Source: Sphingomonas aurantiaca
GTDB lineage: Bacteria > Pseudomonadota > Alphaproteobacteria > Sphingomonadales > Sphingomonadaceae
Direction of reading: 5' to 3'
Length of the DNA: 64,000 bases
NCBI RefSeq assembly: GCF_003050705.1
Contig: NZ_QAOG01000006.1
Span: 186,001 to 250,000 of the forward strand
Below, piece by piece: positions 1 to 9,282 of the stretch. The position numbers and the translations under genes are program-made. A model generated the notes under the pieces. The model had not been told where the DNA came from. It did not search any database and saw only the letters and a list, made by a program, of their open reading frames with translations. How positions within the stretch are numbered: position 1 is the stretch's first letter; each line of letters begins with the position of its first letter.

Positions 1-1
1 C

Positions 2-1114
2 GAGGAGCAGCGCCTGCTCAACGCGATCGAGAACCACCAGACTCACGTCGTGCCGATCATCGCCGACATCGACGCGGGCTTCGGCAATGCGGAGGCCACC
101 TACCTGCTCGCACGAAAGATGATCGAGGCGGGTGCCTGCGCGCTGCAGATCGAGAACCAGGTGAGCGATGAGAAGCAGTGCGGCCATCAGGACGGCAAGG
201 TCACCGTCCCGCATGAGGACTTCCTCGCGAAGGTCCGCGCGTGCCGCTACGCGTTCCTCGAGCTGGGCGTCGAGGACGGGATCATCGTCACGCGCACCGA
301 CTCGCTCGGCGCGGGGCTCACCAAGCAGATCGCGGTCAGCAAGACGGCGGGCGACCTGGGCGACCAGTATAATTCGTATCTCGATTGCGAGGAGATCGAC
401 CCCGCCACCGCGCAGAATGGCGACGTCATCCTCAACCGCGACGGCAAGCTGCTGCGTCCGAAGCGCCTGCCCTCCAACCTGTTCCAGTTCCGCGCGGGCA
501 CGGGCGAGGATCGCTGCGTGATGGATTGCATCGCGAGCCTACAGAACGGCGCCGACCTGCTCTGGATCGAGACCGAGAAGCCGCACATCGAACAGATCGC
601 CGGCATGGTCGACCGCATCCGCGCGGTGATCCCGAACGCAAAGCTCGTCTACAACAACTCGCCGAGCTTCAACTGGACGCTGAACTTCCGCCAGCAAGTC
701 TTTGACGCGTGGCGTGAATCGGGTCGCGACGTGTCGGCGTATGACCGCGCGCGCCTGATGAGCGTCGACTATGACGGCACGCCGCTGGGCGACGAGGCGG
801 ACGAGCGCATCCGCACCTTCCAGGCGGATTCGGCCAAGCGTGCCGGCATCTTCCATCACCTGATCACACTGCCGACCTATCACACCGCGTCACTCTCGAC
901 CGACAATCTCGCCAAGGAGTATTTCGGCGACGCCGGGATGCTCGGCTATGTGAAGGGCGTCCAGCGCAAGGAAATCCGCGAGGGCATCGCCTGCGTCAAG
1001 CATCAGAACATGTCGGGCTCCGACCTCGGCGACGATCACAAGGAGTATTTCGCGGGGGAGGCCGCGCTGAAGGCCGGCGGCGTGCACAATACGATGAACC
1101 AGTTCGCCGCCTGA
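2..1114 (+). CDS. aceA: Isocitrate lyase (3' part, 5' end outside window)
   Basis: Glyoxylate-shunt enzyme that cleaves isocitrate to glyoxylate and succinate in the cytoplasm. The reading frame is open from base 2, so the true start lies before the window; the in-frame GTG at 50 is internal. The visible 370 residues carry the family signature KQCGH with the catalytic Cys, followed by the metal and substrate region (TRTDSLGAG). The sequence style matches the long isocitrate lyases of about 530 residues found in Pseudomonas and many alphaproteobacteria, so about 160 N-terminal residues are missing. It ends in TGA and is followed by a small hairpin at 1123. No other operon member is visible. 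Family assignment is very safe. Confidence 0.95.
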   Translation, partial: EEQRLLNAIENHQTHVVPIIADIDAGFGNAEATYLLARKMIEAGACALQIENQVSDEKQCGHQDGKVTVPHEDFLAKVRACRYAFLELGVEDGIIVTRTDSLGAGLTKQIAVSKTAGDLGDQYNSYLDCEEIDPATAQNGDVILNRDGKLLRPKRLPSNLFQFRAGTGEDRCVMDCIASLQNGADLLWIETEKPHIEQIAGMVDRIRAVIPNAKLVYNNSPSFNWTLNFRQQVFDAWRESGRDVSAYDRARLMSVDYDGTPLGDEADERIRTFQADSAKRAGIFHHLITLPTYHTASLSTDNLAKEYFGDAGMLGYVKGVQRKEIREGIACVKHQNMSGSDLGDDHKEYFAGEAALKAGGVHNTMNQFAA

Positions 1115-1122
1115 TCTACGGA

Positions 1123-1140
1123 CCGGAGCGCAAGCTCCGG
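1123..1140 (+). terminator. Candidate hairpin terminator after aceA
   Basis: A perfect 7-bp inverted repeat (CCGGAGC, loop GCAA, GCTCCGG) begins 8 bases after the aceA stop. There is no run of T after it, so intrinsic termination is only a possibility; a GNRA-like tetraloop (GCAA) would make the hairpin stable. Confidence 0.45.
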
Positions 1141-1296
1141 CCCTGACCTCGCAGCGGCGCACTGGTCGTCGACCGACTGTGCCGCTGCCGGGATATACGA
1201 CAGCGCTTCGTACCGAACATGAACAAAATGTCATTTTCGGGGTTCCGCCACCCAAGTCGGCCGTTTAGGAGACGCGCTTCAAAGGGTGGCAAGGTG

Positions 1297-2268
1297 ATGA
1301 TGCGGAAGGTGAAATTTCTTCCCGTGGCGATGTGCCTGCCGATATTGGCCGCGTGCAACCGTCACCAATCGACGCTCGCCCCGTTCGGCGAGGAGGCGGA
1401 CAAGGTTCGCTCGATCGCGATCGTGCTGGTCGTCGGTTCGGTTATCCTTGCCGCCGGTCTCGCGCTGCTCATGCGCCACGCGATGCGCGCGCCCGAAGGC
1501 CGGCTCACGCACAAGGGCGGGATGAAGCTGGTGCTGTGGCTCGGCGGAATCGGCCCGTCGATCCTGCTGCTCGGCCTGCTGCTCTATGCGCTGCCGGCGA
1601 TGCGGCCGATCCCGGTCGCGGATACCGATCTGCGGATCGGTGTCGAGGGCGAGCAATTCTGGTGGCGGGTCCGCTACGCGCCGCCCGGCGGACCGTTGGT
1701 CGAGTCCGCGAACGAACTCCGCCTGCCGGTCGGCCGCACCGTCGAACTGTCGCTGCGCGGCACCGACGTCATTCACAGCTTCTGGGTGCCGGGCCTCGCG
1801 GGCAAGATGGACATGATCCCCGGCCGCACCAACCGCCTCATCGTCCGCGCGACCAAGGCGGGGACGTATCGCGGCGTCTGTGCCGAGTTCTGCGGGCTGG
1901 GCCATGCGCTGATGGCGTTCGACGTCGTCGCGATGGAGCCCGCCGCGTTCGAGCGCTGGCTCGCCGCACAGGCGCGACCTGCGACGCCGACCGCATCGCC
2001 CGGCGCGCGCCTGTTCGCCAGCTATGGGTGCAGCGGCTGCCACAGCGTCCGCGGGATCGGCCCGGTTGCGAAGATCGGCCCCGACCTGACGCATTTCGGG
2101 TCGCGCGCGACGCTCGCGGCCGGCGTCCTGCCGATGACCCACGCTAATATCGCTGGCTTCGTCCGCGATCCCGGCAAGACCAAGCCCGGCGTGCGGATGC
2201 CCGCCTTCCCGCAGATGTCGGCCGCCGAAGCCGACCAGATCGCCAGCTATCTCCAGGGGCTCAAATGA
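1297..2268 (+). CDS. ctaC: Cytochrome c oxidase subunit II fused to cytochrome c (caa3 type), lipoprotein
   Basis: Takes electrons into the terminal oxidase through the CuA centre; the fused cytochrome makes it a caa3-type subunit. From the ATG at 1297 the product is 323 residues. The N-terminus is a lipoprotein signal with lipobox LAAC (Cys20), which is why this start is chosen over an ATG at 1219. Two membrane helices lie at about 38-60 and 78-98. CuA ligands are His160, Cys195, Glu197, Cys199, His203 and Met206 (CAEFCGLGHALM). A C-terminal cytochrome c domain has CSGCH at 245-249 and a likely Met301 axial ligand. The stop overlaps the next start (ATGA), so the two are translationally coupled. 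Confidence 0.95.
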   Translation: MMRKVKFLPVAMCLPILAACNRHQSTLAPFGEEADKVRSIAIVLVVGSVILAAGLALLMRHAMRAPEGRLTHKGGMKLVLWLGGIGPSILLLGLLLYALPAMRPIPVADTDLRIGVEGEQFWWRVRYAPPGGPLVESANELRLPVGRTVELSLRGTDVIHSFWVPGLAGKMDMIPGRTNRLIVRATKAGTYRGVCAEFCGLGHALMAFDVVAMEPAAFERWLAAQARPATPTASPGARLFASYGCSGCHSVRGIGPVAKIGPDLTHFGSRATLAAGVLPMTHANIAGFVRDPGKTKPGVRMPAFPQMSAAEADQIASYLQGLK

Positions 2269-4811
2269 CCACCGAGAGCACCCCGTACGTCGCCCCCGAC
2301 CAGAACGATCCCGCGGTCCGCAAGGGCCAGGAAGACCGCCTGCGCGAAGTGTGGAAGCCGCCCTCGGGCTGGTTCTTCCGCTGGACCGACGTCAACAACA
2401 ACCGGATCGGCGTGTGGTACACGCTGACCGCGTTCGGCTTCATGCTGTTCGCGGGCGTGCTCGCGCTGATCATGCGCACGCAGCTGGCGGTGCCGAACAA
2501 CGACCTCGTCACCGCGAACACGTTCAATCAGCTGTTCACGCTGCACGGCTCGATGATGATGTTCCTGTTCGCGGTGCCGATGTTCGAGGCGGTCTCGATC
2601 ATCCTGCTGCCGCAGCTGCTCGGCGCGCGCGACCTGCCGTTCCCGCGGCTGTCGGGCTTTGGCTATTGGAGCTTCCTGATCGGCGGCGTGTTCGTGTCGG
2701 GATCGATCTTCTTCGACGCCGCGCCCGATGGCGGCTGGTTCATGTATCCTCCGCTGACGACACGGACCGATCTGAGCGGGTTGGGCGCCGACATCTGGAT
2801 GCTGGGCCTCAGCTTCATCGAGGTGTCGTCGGTCGCAGCCGCGGTCGAGCTGATCGTCGGCGTGCTCAAATGCCGCCCGCCGGGGATGCGGCTCAACCTC
2901 ATGCCGCTCTACGCCTGGTATATCCTGGTCGTCGCGGTGATGATTTTGTTCGCGTTCCCGCCGCTGATCGCGGGCGACGTGCTGTTCGAGATGGAGCGGC
3001 TGCTCAACTGGCCGTTCTTCAATGCGGAGAAGGGCGGCGACCCGCTGCTGTGGCAGCACCTGTTCTGGATCTTCGGCCACCCCGAAGTCTATATCGTCTT
3101 CCTGCCCTCGATCGCGCTGTTCGCGATGCTGATCCCGACCTTCGCGCAGCGGCATCTGCTCGGCTATCCGTGGATCGTGCTGGCCGCGGTCGGCACCGCG
3201 TTCCTGAGCTTTGGGCTGTGGGTCCACCACATGTTCACGACCGGACTGCCGAAGATCAGCCTCGCCTTCTTCGCGGCCGCTTCCGAAGCGGTGGCGATCC
3301 CGACCGGCGTGCAGATCTTCGTCTTCATCGCGACTCTCTGGGCGGGCAACGTCAAGAAATCGACGCCGTTGCTGTATGCGAGCGGAAGCCTAGCGGTGTT
3401 CGTGATCGGCGGGCTGACCGGCGTTATGGTCGCGGTCGCGCCGTTCGACTGGCAGGCGCACGACACCTATTTCATCGTCGCGCATCTGCATTACGTGCTG
3501 ATCGGCGGTACGCTGCTGCCGCTGTTCGCCGGGCTGTATTATTACTGGCCGCTGGTCACCGGGAAAAAGCTCAGCGACAGGCTCGGCCGGATCGCGTTCT
3601 GGATCATGTTCGTCGGCATGAATCTGACCTTCTTCCCGATGCATCTCTCGGGCCTGCTCGGCATGCCGCGCCGCGTGTTTACCTATCCCGAGGAACTCGG
3701 CATCGGCGGGCTCAATCTCGCCTCGACCGCCGGCTCGTACCTGTTCGCGCTCGGGGTGCTGATCGTGTGCATCGATCTCGCGCTGTCGCCGCGCCGCCCC
3801 AAGGCGCCGCGCAATCCGTGGAACGCGGGGACGCTCGAATGGCTGGCGCTGCCCGATGACGAGGACTGGGGCATCCGCTCGGTGCCACTGATCGAGAGCC
3901 GCTATCCGATCTGGGATCAGAAGAACTTCGTCCAGAAGGTCGACGAGGGCCGCTTCTTCCTGCCCGACGCGGAGGAGATGCGCCGCGAGTCGATCATCAC
4001 CACCGTGCTCGACGCCCGGCCGCTGCAGGTGATCCGCCTCGGCACGCCGAGCGTGAAGCCGATGATGACCGCGGTCGCGCTGGCGGGCGTGTTCATCCTG
4101 ACGACCTATCATCTGTATCTGCTGTCCGCGCTCAGCGGCATCGCGACGCTCGCCTGCGTGCTGTGGTGGCTGTGGACCGGGACCGCCGAGATCCCCGAAA
4201 AGCCGACCAAGCATATCGGCCACGGCATCGAGGTGCCGCTCTACACCTCGGGGCCGTCGGCGCCGGGCTGGTGGGCGATGTTCATCACGATGATGGCGGA
4301 TGCGACCGCGTTTTCGGGACTCGTCTTCGGCTATTTCTTCTTCTGGACGATCCACACCAATTTCCCGCCCACGGGCGCCGGGCTGGATGGACCGGGCGTG
4401 TTCTGGCCGATGGTCGCTTTGGCGCTGACGCTGACAGGCTGGGCGGCCACGGTCGGCGCGCGCGAAGTGCATCGCCGCGGTAACGTCGCTGCGGGCCGCG
4501 CGCTGCTGGTCGTCGGGATCGTCACGACGCTGTCTAGCCTGTTCGCCGGGCTTGCGGGACCCTGGGTGTCGGGGATGGATCCGGAGCTGCACGTCTATCC
4601 GGCGATCGTGTGGACGCTGGCGATCTGGACCGCGGTGCACGCCGCGATCGGCGTGATCATGCAGACCTACACGCTCGCGCGCAGCCTCGCGGGGAAGATG
4701 ACGCCGGTTTATGATGCCGACCTGCGCAACATCACCGTCTACCACCATTTCCTCGCACTGACGGGTATCGTGACGTTCTGCACGATCGGCCTGTTCCCGG
4801 GGGTTGCATGA
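2265..4811 (+). CDS. ctaD: Cytochrome c oxidase subunit I-III fusion
   Basis: Catalytic core of the heme-copper oxidase, reducing oxygen to water and pumping protons across the inner membrane. The 848-residue product is subunit I (about 1-520) followed by subunit III (about 590-848). Visible ligands are His94 for low-spin heme, the His272-x3-Tyr276 pair (HPEVY) and His321/His322 for CuB, and His407 and His409 for the hemes (AHLHY). The subunit III part has multiple hydrophobic helices starting near GWWAMF. Subunits I and III are separate proteins in many bacteria; the fusion is known in caa3-type enzymes. Start and stop both overlap neighbouring genes by four bases. Confidence 0.96.
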   Translation: MTTESTPYVAPDQNDPAVRKGQEDRLREVWKPPSGWFFRWTDVNNNRIGVWYTLTAFGFMLFAGVLALIMRTQLAVPNNDLVTANTFNQLFTLHGSMMMFLFAVPMFEAVSIILLPQLLGARDLPFPRLSGFGYWSFLIGGVFVSGSIFFDAAPDGGWFMYPPLTTRTDLSGLGADIWMLGLSFIEVSSVAAAVELIVGVLKCRPPGMRLNLMPLYAWYILVVAVMILFAFPPLIAGDVLFEMERLLNWPFFNAEKGGDPLLWQHLFWIFGHPEVYIVFLPSIALFAMLIPTFAQRHLLGYPWIVLAAVGTAFLSFGLWVHHMFTTGLPKISLAFFAAASEAVAIPTGVQIFVFIATLWAGNVKKSTPLLYASGSLAVFVIGGLTGVMVAVAPFDWQAHDTYFIVAHLHYVLIGGTLLPLFAGLYYYWPLVTGKKLSDRLGRIAFWIMFVGMNLTFFPMHLSGLLGMPRRVFTYPEELGIGGLNLASTAGSYLFALGVLIVCIDLALSPRRPKAPRNPWNAGTLEWLALPDDEDWGIRSVPLIESRYPIWDQKNFVQKVDEGRFFLPDAEEMRRESIITTVLDARPLQVIRLGTPSVKPMMTAVALAGVFILTTYHLYLLSALSGIATLACVLWWLWTGTAEIPEKPTKHIGHGIEVPLYTSGPSAPGWWAMFITMMADATAFSGLVFGYFFFWTIHTNFPPTGAGLDGPGVFWPMVALALTLTGWAATVGAREVHRRGNVAAGRALLVVGIVTTLSSLFAGLAGPWVSGMDPELHVYPAIVWTLAIWTAVHAAIGVIMQTYTLARSLAGKMTPVYDADLRNITVYHHFLALTGIVTFCTIGLFPGVA

Positions 4812-5209
4812 CTACGTCCAAGGACAACCGCAAGCACTGGGCGCGCGACCTCAAGGTCACGTTGTGGACGCTGATCCTCCCGCCGACGATCTGGGCGGTG
4901 CATTTCATGTTCTGCTATCTGTGGGTCGCCGTCACCTGCGCGAAATCGCCGACGCCGGGGACGGCGCTAAACGGGTTTCCGCTGGCCACGCTGATTGCGA
5001 CGATCGTCGCGCTGCTGGGGATCGTCGCGGCGGGCTATATCGCGCGCGTCCAGTCGCAGACGCCGGGCGACCCTGCGCCGCATGATGAGGGCACCGCGAT
5101 CGACCGTCTGCGCTTCCTCGCGCTGTCGACCCGGCTGCTCGCAGGTCTGAGCTTCGTCGCGGTCATCTTCACCGCACTGCCGGTCATCGTGTTCGGCGAT
5201 TGCCGATGA
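4808..5209 (+). CDS. Small membrane protein of the oxidase operon
   Basis: A 133-residue protein of unknown exact role, placed between the fused oxidase and CtaG with ATGA overlaps on both sides, so it is almost certainly co-translated with them. Three hydrophobic segments are visible at about 18-42, 60-80 and 107-128, with a charged linker between the last two. Its position fits an accessory or small assembly subunit of the oxidase (subunit IV-like). I do not recognise a named family. Confidence 0.8.
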   Translation: MTTSKDNRKHWARDLKVTLWTLILPPTIWAVHFMFCYLWVAVTCAKSPTPGTALNGFPLATLIATIVALLGIVAAGYIARVQSQTPGDPAPHDEGTAIDRLRFLALSTRLLAGLSFVAVIFTALPVIVFGDCR

Positions 5210-5826
5210 GACGCGCGAGCCTGGTGCTCGGCGCGGTGCTGGTCCCGCTCGGCTGGGCGTTTGCCGCAGCGCCGCTCGGTATGGTCGGGCACATGGCGGG
5301 TCACATGATCGCAGTTGCGGTCGCGGCGCCGTTCCTCGCTTACGGCATCGCGGGTAGCCGCTTCGATCCGGCCGAGCGGTGGCCTGCGGTGGTAACGCCG
5401 CTGGTGATGTCGCTGGTCGAACTCGTCGTGGTGTGGCTATGGCACCTGCCCGCGTTGCGGCTGCGCGTCGACATGCAGCCGCTGGCGTTGCTGATCGAGC
5501 AGGCGAGTTTCCTCGGCGCCGGCCTGCTGCTGTGGAGCGCGGTGCTCGGCACGCAAACCGGCGGGGCGACCGACCGGCGCGTGTCGGGCGTCGCGGCAAT
5601 GCTGCTGACGTCGATGCACATGACTCTGCTCGGTGCGCTGATCGGCCTGGCGCCGCGGCCGCTCTACGCCATGATGGCAATGCATCCGTCCGCGCACGGT
5701 CTCGATCCGCTCGAGGACCAGCAGCTTGGCGGCGTCGTCATGCTGATGATCGGTGCGGCAAGCTATTTTCTCGGCGGGCTCGCGATGCTCGGCGGTGTGT
5801 TGAAGACACGGAGCGCAACGGCATGA
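5206..5826 (+). CDS. ctaG: CtaG-family cytochrome c oxidase assembly protein
   Basis: Integral membrane protein of the caa3-type CtaG family, associated with oxidase assembly (distinct from the Cox11-type protein that is also called CtaG). The ATG at 5206 overlaps the previous stop as ATGA and gives 206 residues; a TTG two codons upstream is less likely. The N-terminal region has the His-rich GHMAGHM motif followed by successive membrane helices, about six in all, with further conserved His and Met residues (SMHMT, MMAMHPSAHG) suited to metal handling. It is coupled to the next gene by ATGA at 5823. Confidence 0.85.
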   Translation: MRRASLVLGAVLVPLGWAFAAAPLGMVGHMAGHMIAVAVAAPFLAYGIAGSRFDPAERWPAVVTPLVMSLVELVVVWLWHLPALRLRVDMQPLALLIEQASFLGAGLLLWSAVLGTQTGGATDRRVSGVAAMLLTSMHMTLLGALIGLAPRPLYAMMAMHPSAHGLDPLEDQQLGGVVMLMIGAASYFLGGLAMLGGVLKTRSATA

Positions 5827-6851
5827 CGATCCGGATCACCTGGGCGCGCGCGGTCGCCGCCATCGTCGCGCTGATCGTGGCGGGGCTGCTATTTTCCTGG
5901 TCGGGGGTGTTCAACGTCGCCGCCTCGTCGGGGCATTGGAAGATCACCGACTGGTTCCTCCACTGGACGATGCGCAACTCGGTGCGCACGCATGCCGCCT
6001 TGACCGTGCCCGACGATCCCAAGGCGCGCGACGGGGTCGTGAGCGCAGCTGGCCTGTTCAAGGCGAGTTGTGCCGCCTGCCACGGCGCACCTGGCGTGCG
6101 CCCGCTGCCGGTGATGCAGGCGGCGACGCCCCCTGCCCCCGATCTTTCGATCAACGCGCGTGAATGGACCGACAAGCAGCTCTTCTGGATCCTCAAGCAC
6201 GGCGTGAAATTCAGCGGCATGCCCGGCTGGGCGGCGAAGGACCGCGACGACGAGGTCCGCCACATGGTCGCGTTCGTCCGGCTGCTGCCCGAAATGTCGG
6301 CAGCGACCTACCGCGCGCTGACCGAAGTACCGGGGCCGACCGACGCAAGGATCGCCACCTGCGCGGGCTGTCATGGTGCGGACGGCCGTGGCCGCGGCCA
6401 GCCCGACATCCCCGTGCTCGGCGGCCAGAGCCCCGCCTATCTGCGCGCCGCGCTCGAGGCCTATGCGATCGGCAAGCGACAGAGCGCGGTAATGTCGAAC
6501 GCGGCCGCGACGCTGACTCCAGCCGAGATGACGCGCCTGGCGGATCATTTCGCGGCGATGCCCGGCATCGGTACGACCAAGCCCGCGGGCAGCGTCGAGG
6601 CTGCCAGGATCGACCGCGAAGGCCTGCCAAAGGTCCAGTTGCCCGCCTGCGCAAGCTGCCACGCGCCCGGCAAGCCCTATCCCGTGCTCGCCGGCCAGCG
6701 CGCGAGCTACATCGCGCAACGCCTGCGGAACTGGCGCGGCGACGAGACGGTCGTCGATGCACGCAAGTCGCAGTCGACGATGCCCGTCATCGCTCGGCGG
6801 ATACCCGAGGACATGATCGACCCGCTTGCCCGCTATCTCGCCGGTCGCTGA
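5823..6851 (+). CDS. Membrane-anchored triheme cytochrome c
   Basis: Electron carrier, 342 residues, with an uncleaved-looking N-terminal membrane helix (about 8-30) and three CxxCH heme sites: CAACH at 83-87, CAGCH at 180-184 and CASCH at 276-280. The first domain resembles single cytochrome c modules and the other two a tandem c4-like pair. It is the last gene of the oxidase operon, starting inside the CtaG stop (ATGA), so it probably delivers electrons to the caa3 oxidase or serves as a branch donor. Its stop lies in a palindrome shared with the convergent treY stop. Confidence 0.9.
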   Translation: MTIRITWARAVAAIVALIVAGLLFSWSGVFNVAASSGHWKITDWFLHWTMRNSVRTHAALTVPDDPKARDGVVSAAGLFKASCAACHGAPGVRPLPVMQAATPPAPDLSINAREWTDKQLFWILKHGVKFSGMPGWAAKDRDDEVRHMVAFVRLLPEMSAATYRALTEVPGPTDARIATCAGCHGADGRGRGQPDIPVLGGQSPAYLRAALEAYAIGKRQSAVMSNAAATLTPAEMTRLADHFAAMPGIGTTKPAGSVEAARIDREGLPKVQLPACASCHAPGKPYPVLAGQRASYIAQRLRNWRGDETVVDARKSQSTMPVIARRIPEDMIDPLARYLAGR

Positions 6852-6860
6852 GCGCTCAGC
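6847..6860. repeat. 14-bp perfect palindrome spanning two convergent stop codons
   Basis: GCTGAGCGCTCAGC holds the TGA of the triheme cytochrome gene (plus) and the TGA of treY (minus). The two genes are separated by four bases, so there is no room for conventional terminators; the palindrome could only form a stem with almost no loop. Confidence 0.6.
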
Positions 6861-9282
6861 CGGTAGCGGGCAACAGCTCGATCGAGACCGAACGGTCGCC
6901 GACCAGATCGGCGAGCCGTTCGCCGGAGGCTAGCGCCGTATCGCCCCACCAGTCGCGCACGCCGATCCCGTCGAGGTGACACTCGGCAGTCCGTAGCGGC
7001 ACGACACACCGCAAGACCGCCCTGTCGCCCACCCGTCGAAACGCGATGACCTGATCCGCACGAGCGCCGGTGACGGCAATGGGGTCATATCCGCTCGTGG
7101 CAAACAATGCCGGATGATCGCGTCGCAGCGTCAGAAGCCGCTGGATAAGTGCCATCTTCGCCAGCGGCTCGCCGTCCAGATTGGCCTGCAGACGCGCATA
7201 GTTCACCGGCCGACGATTGTCGGGATCGACCAAACTCAGGTCGATAGCCTCGGTCCCCTGATACAGATCGGGCACGCCGGGCACTGTGTAACGCAACGCG
7301 ACTTGGGCGAGGCTGTTCGCTTCGGCTGCGGGGGCCAACTTCGCGACGAGGGCGGTCAGGTCTTCCAGAAACGCCTGCGATCGCGTGGGATCGAGAAGCG
7401 CTCGCGCCAGATCGTGGCAGCGCGTTTCATAGTCCGAGTCCGGTGACTCCCAAGACGAGCGCAACTTGGCCTCGCGCAAGGCCTTTTCCTGCCACGCCAC
7501 GATCCGCTCCGCATAGTCGGACAGCCCTCCGCCGTCCGCCGCGGAAAGGCCCTCCGGCCAAGCGCCGAACAGTGTCTGAAGCAGCATATAGCTGTCATCC
7601 GGCGCCACCCCGTCGGCGAAGGGCAGCGCGAGGTCGAGCCATCGTTCGACATGCGTGCGCCACAGATCGGGGATTTCGCTCAGCACGGCGAGCCGCGCCC
7701 GCACGTCTTCGCCGCGTTTGTGATCATGCGTCGCGGTGGCGAGCATCGCCGCAGGCCAGTTGCGCGTACGATCGATCATCGCGGCATGGAAGTCTCCGAT
7801 ATCCAGCGACATGCGGCCTGCATCGAAGCCGACGTCGTTGCGCGACAGCAGCCGACCATAGCGGTAGAAGGCAGTATCCTCGACCGCCTTGGCCGCGATC
7901 GGCGCGGACAGCTGCTGGAATTTGCGGACCGCCTCCGCCGCCAGCCCGGCGTCCCCGGGGCCCTCGCCTGCCAACCATGCCAGGATCCGGTCGACGACCG
8001 CGTCCTCGCCTGGCGGCACGAACTCGGCGACACGCTCGCGGACCGTTTCGCGGATCGCAGCATCGGCTGCGGGGGCGGCATCGCCGGTCCCATAGGTGCG
8101 GTAGACCGGGAAGACCCACAGCATGCGCTCGATCGCACGGTCGAGCATGCCGCGGGTGAGGCCGTCGCACTCCGGCGTCGAGCGCGCCAAGGCCACGAAC
8201 GCCTCGACGCACCCGCGGCGCTGGCCATCGAACTGCCAGGCAAGCAATTCCTGCCGCGCGCGCAGTTCCTCGGGTGAGAAGGCCGCGGATCGTCCGCTTA
8301 TGTCCGCCCACAGAGTAGCGAGCGGCTCTGCGCCGCTGCTCGCGTGGAGCAAGGCTGCAACCTGCTCCATAAAATCATAGCCGCTGGTGCCGTCGACGCG
8401 CCAGTCCGTCGCGAGCGGCTCGCCGTCCGCCAGGATCTTCTCGATGATAATGTACGCCGGGCCGGGCGGCGCATCGGCCGGTCGCGCAATCGCGTCGAGC
8501 CGCGTGCGGAGCTGCCGGCAATAGGCGGCGGGATCGGTGAGGCCGTCGACGTGGTCGACGCGGACGCCGTCGATCAGGCCCTCGCCGTAGAGGCGGAAAT
8601 ACAGCGCATGCGTCGCGTCGAACACGACCGGGTCCTCGACACGCAGGCCGGCAAGGTCGTTGATCGTGAAGAACCGCCGCCAGTTGAGCTCGTCATTGGC
8701 AACGCGCCACGAGGCCAGACGGTAATGCTGCCGGTCGGCCAGCGCGGCAATATCCGCGGTTGCCGCGGCCGCCTGGTCCTCGTCGCGGAGCGGCAGACGG
8801 TGCTCGCCATAGGCTTCGAGGACGTAGCGGCCATCGACCTGCTCGACCTTCAGCGCGCCGCTCGCGATCGTTTCGGCCAGCGGATCGCCGAGGATCGGCA
8901 GGACGAGCTTCTCGCGCCAATCGATGTCGAAATAGCGGGCGAACGGGCTTGCTTCCCCGCGCGTGAGGACGTCGTTCCACCAGCCATTCTCACCGCCAGC
9001 CACCCCCATATGGTTGGGGACGATATCGATGATGATGCCCATATCGCGCACACGGAGCGCCGCGACCAGGCTCCGGAACGCATCCTCGCCGCCGAGTTCG
9101 GGATTGATGCTGGTCGGATCGGCAACGTCATAGCCATGCTTCGACCCGCGCCGCGCCCGCGTGATCGGCGAGGCATAGACATGGCTGATCCCGAGCGCGT
9201 CGAGATACGGCACCAGCGCCTTGGCATCGGCGAAGGTGAAATCCTTGTGGAACTGGAACCGGTAGGTCGCGCGAGGGGTCAT
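6856..9282 (-). CDS. treY: Malto-oligosyltrehalose synthase
   Basis: GH13 enzyme that isomerises the reducing-end alpha-1,4 bond of a maltodextrin to the alpha-1,1 bond of trehalose. The chosen ATG at 9282 forms an ATGA overlap with the malQ stop and gives 808 residues, normal for TreY; the open frame runs further upstream but that part is inside malQ. Visible features are the early TYRFQF segment, the nucleophile region GVRVDHVDG, the acid/base region IIEKILA and a late THDHKRGED motif. It is the last gene of glgX-treZ-malQ-treY and works with TreZ to release trehalose. Confidence 0.95.
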   Translation of the reverse strand: MTPRATYRFQFHKDFTFADAKALVPYLDALGISHVYASPITRARRGSKHGYDVADPTSINPELGGEDAFRSLVAALRVRDMGIIIDIVPNHMGVAGGENGWWNDVLTRGEASPFARYFDIDWREKLVLPILGDPLAETIASGALKVEQVDGRYVLEAYGEHRLPLRDEDQAAAATADIAALADRQHYRLASWRVANDELNWRRFFTINDLAGLRVEDPVVFDATHALYFRLYGEGLIDGVRVDHVDGLTDPAAYCRQLRTRLDAIARPADAPPGPAYIIIEKILADGEPLATDWRVDGTSGYDFMEQVAALLHASSGAEPLATLWADISGRSAAFSPEELRARQELLAWQFDGQRRGCVEAFVALARSTPECDGLTRGMLDRAIERMLWVFPVYRTYGTGDAAPAADAAIRETVRERVAEFVPPGEDAVVDRILAWLAGEGPGDAGLAAEAVRKFQQLSAPIAAKAVEDTAFYRYGRLLSRNDVGFDAGRMSLDIGDFHAAMIDRTRNWPAAMLATATHDHKRGEDVRARLAVLSEIPDLWRTHVERWLDLALPFADGVAPDDSYMLLQTLFGAWPEGLSAADGGGLSDYAERIVAWQEKALREAKLRSSWESPDSDYETRCHDLARALLDPTRSQAFLEDLTALVAKLAPAAEANSLAQVALRYTVPGVPDLYQGTEAIDLSLVDPDNRRPVNYARLQANLDGEPLAKMALIQRLLTLRRDHPALFATSGYDPIAVTGARADQVIAFRRVGDRAVLRCVVPLRTAECHLDGIGVRDWWGDTALASGERLADLVGDRSVSIELLPATG

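Noticed and set aside
1219..1296. Upstream ATG extending the oxidase subunit II gene
   Set aside because: It would place 26 basic residues before a clear lipoprotein signal; the ATG at 1297 gives a normal signal and lipobox.
5379..5822. Upstream extension of the triheme cytochrome frame
   Set aside because: It lies in ctaG in another frame; the ATGA overlap at 5823 and the membrane anchor mark the true start.
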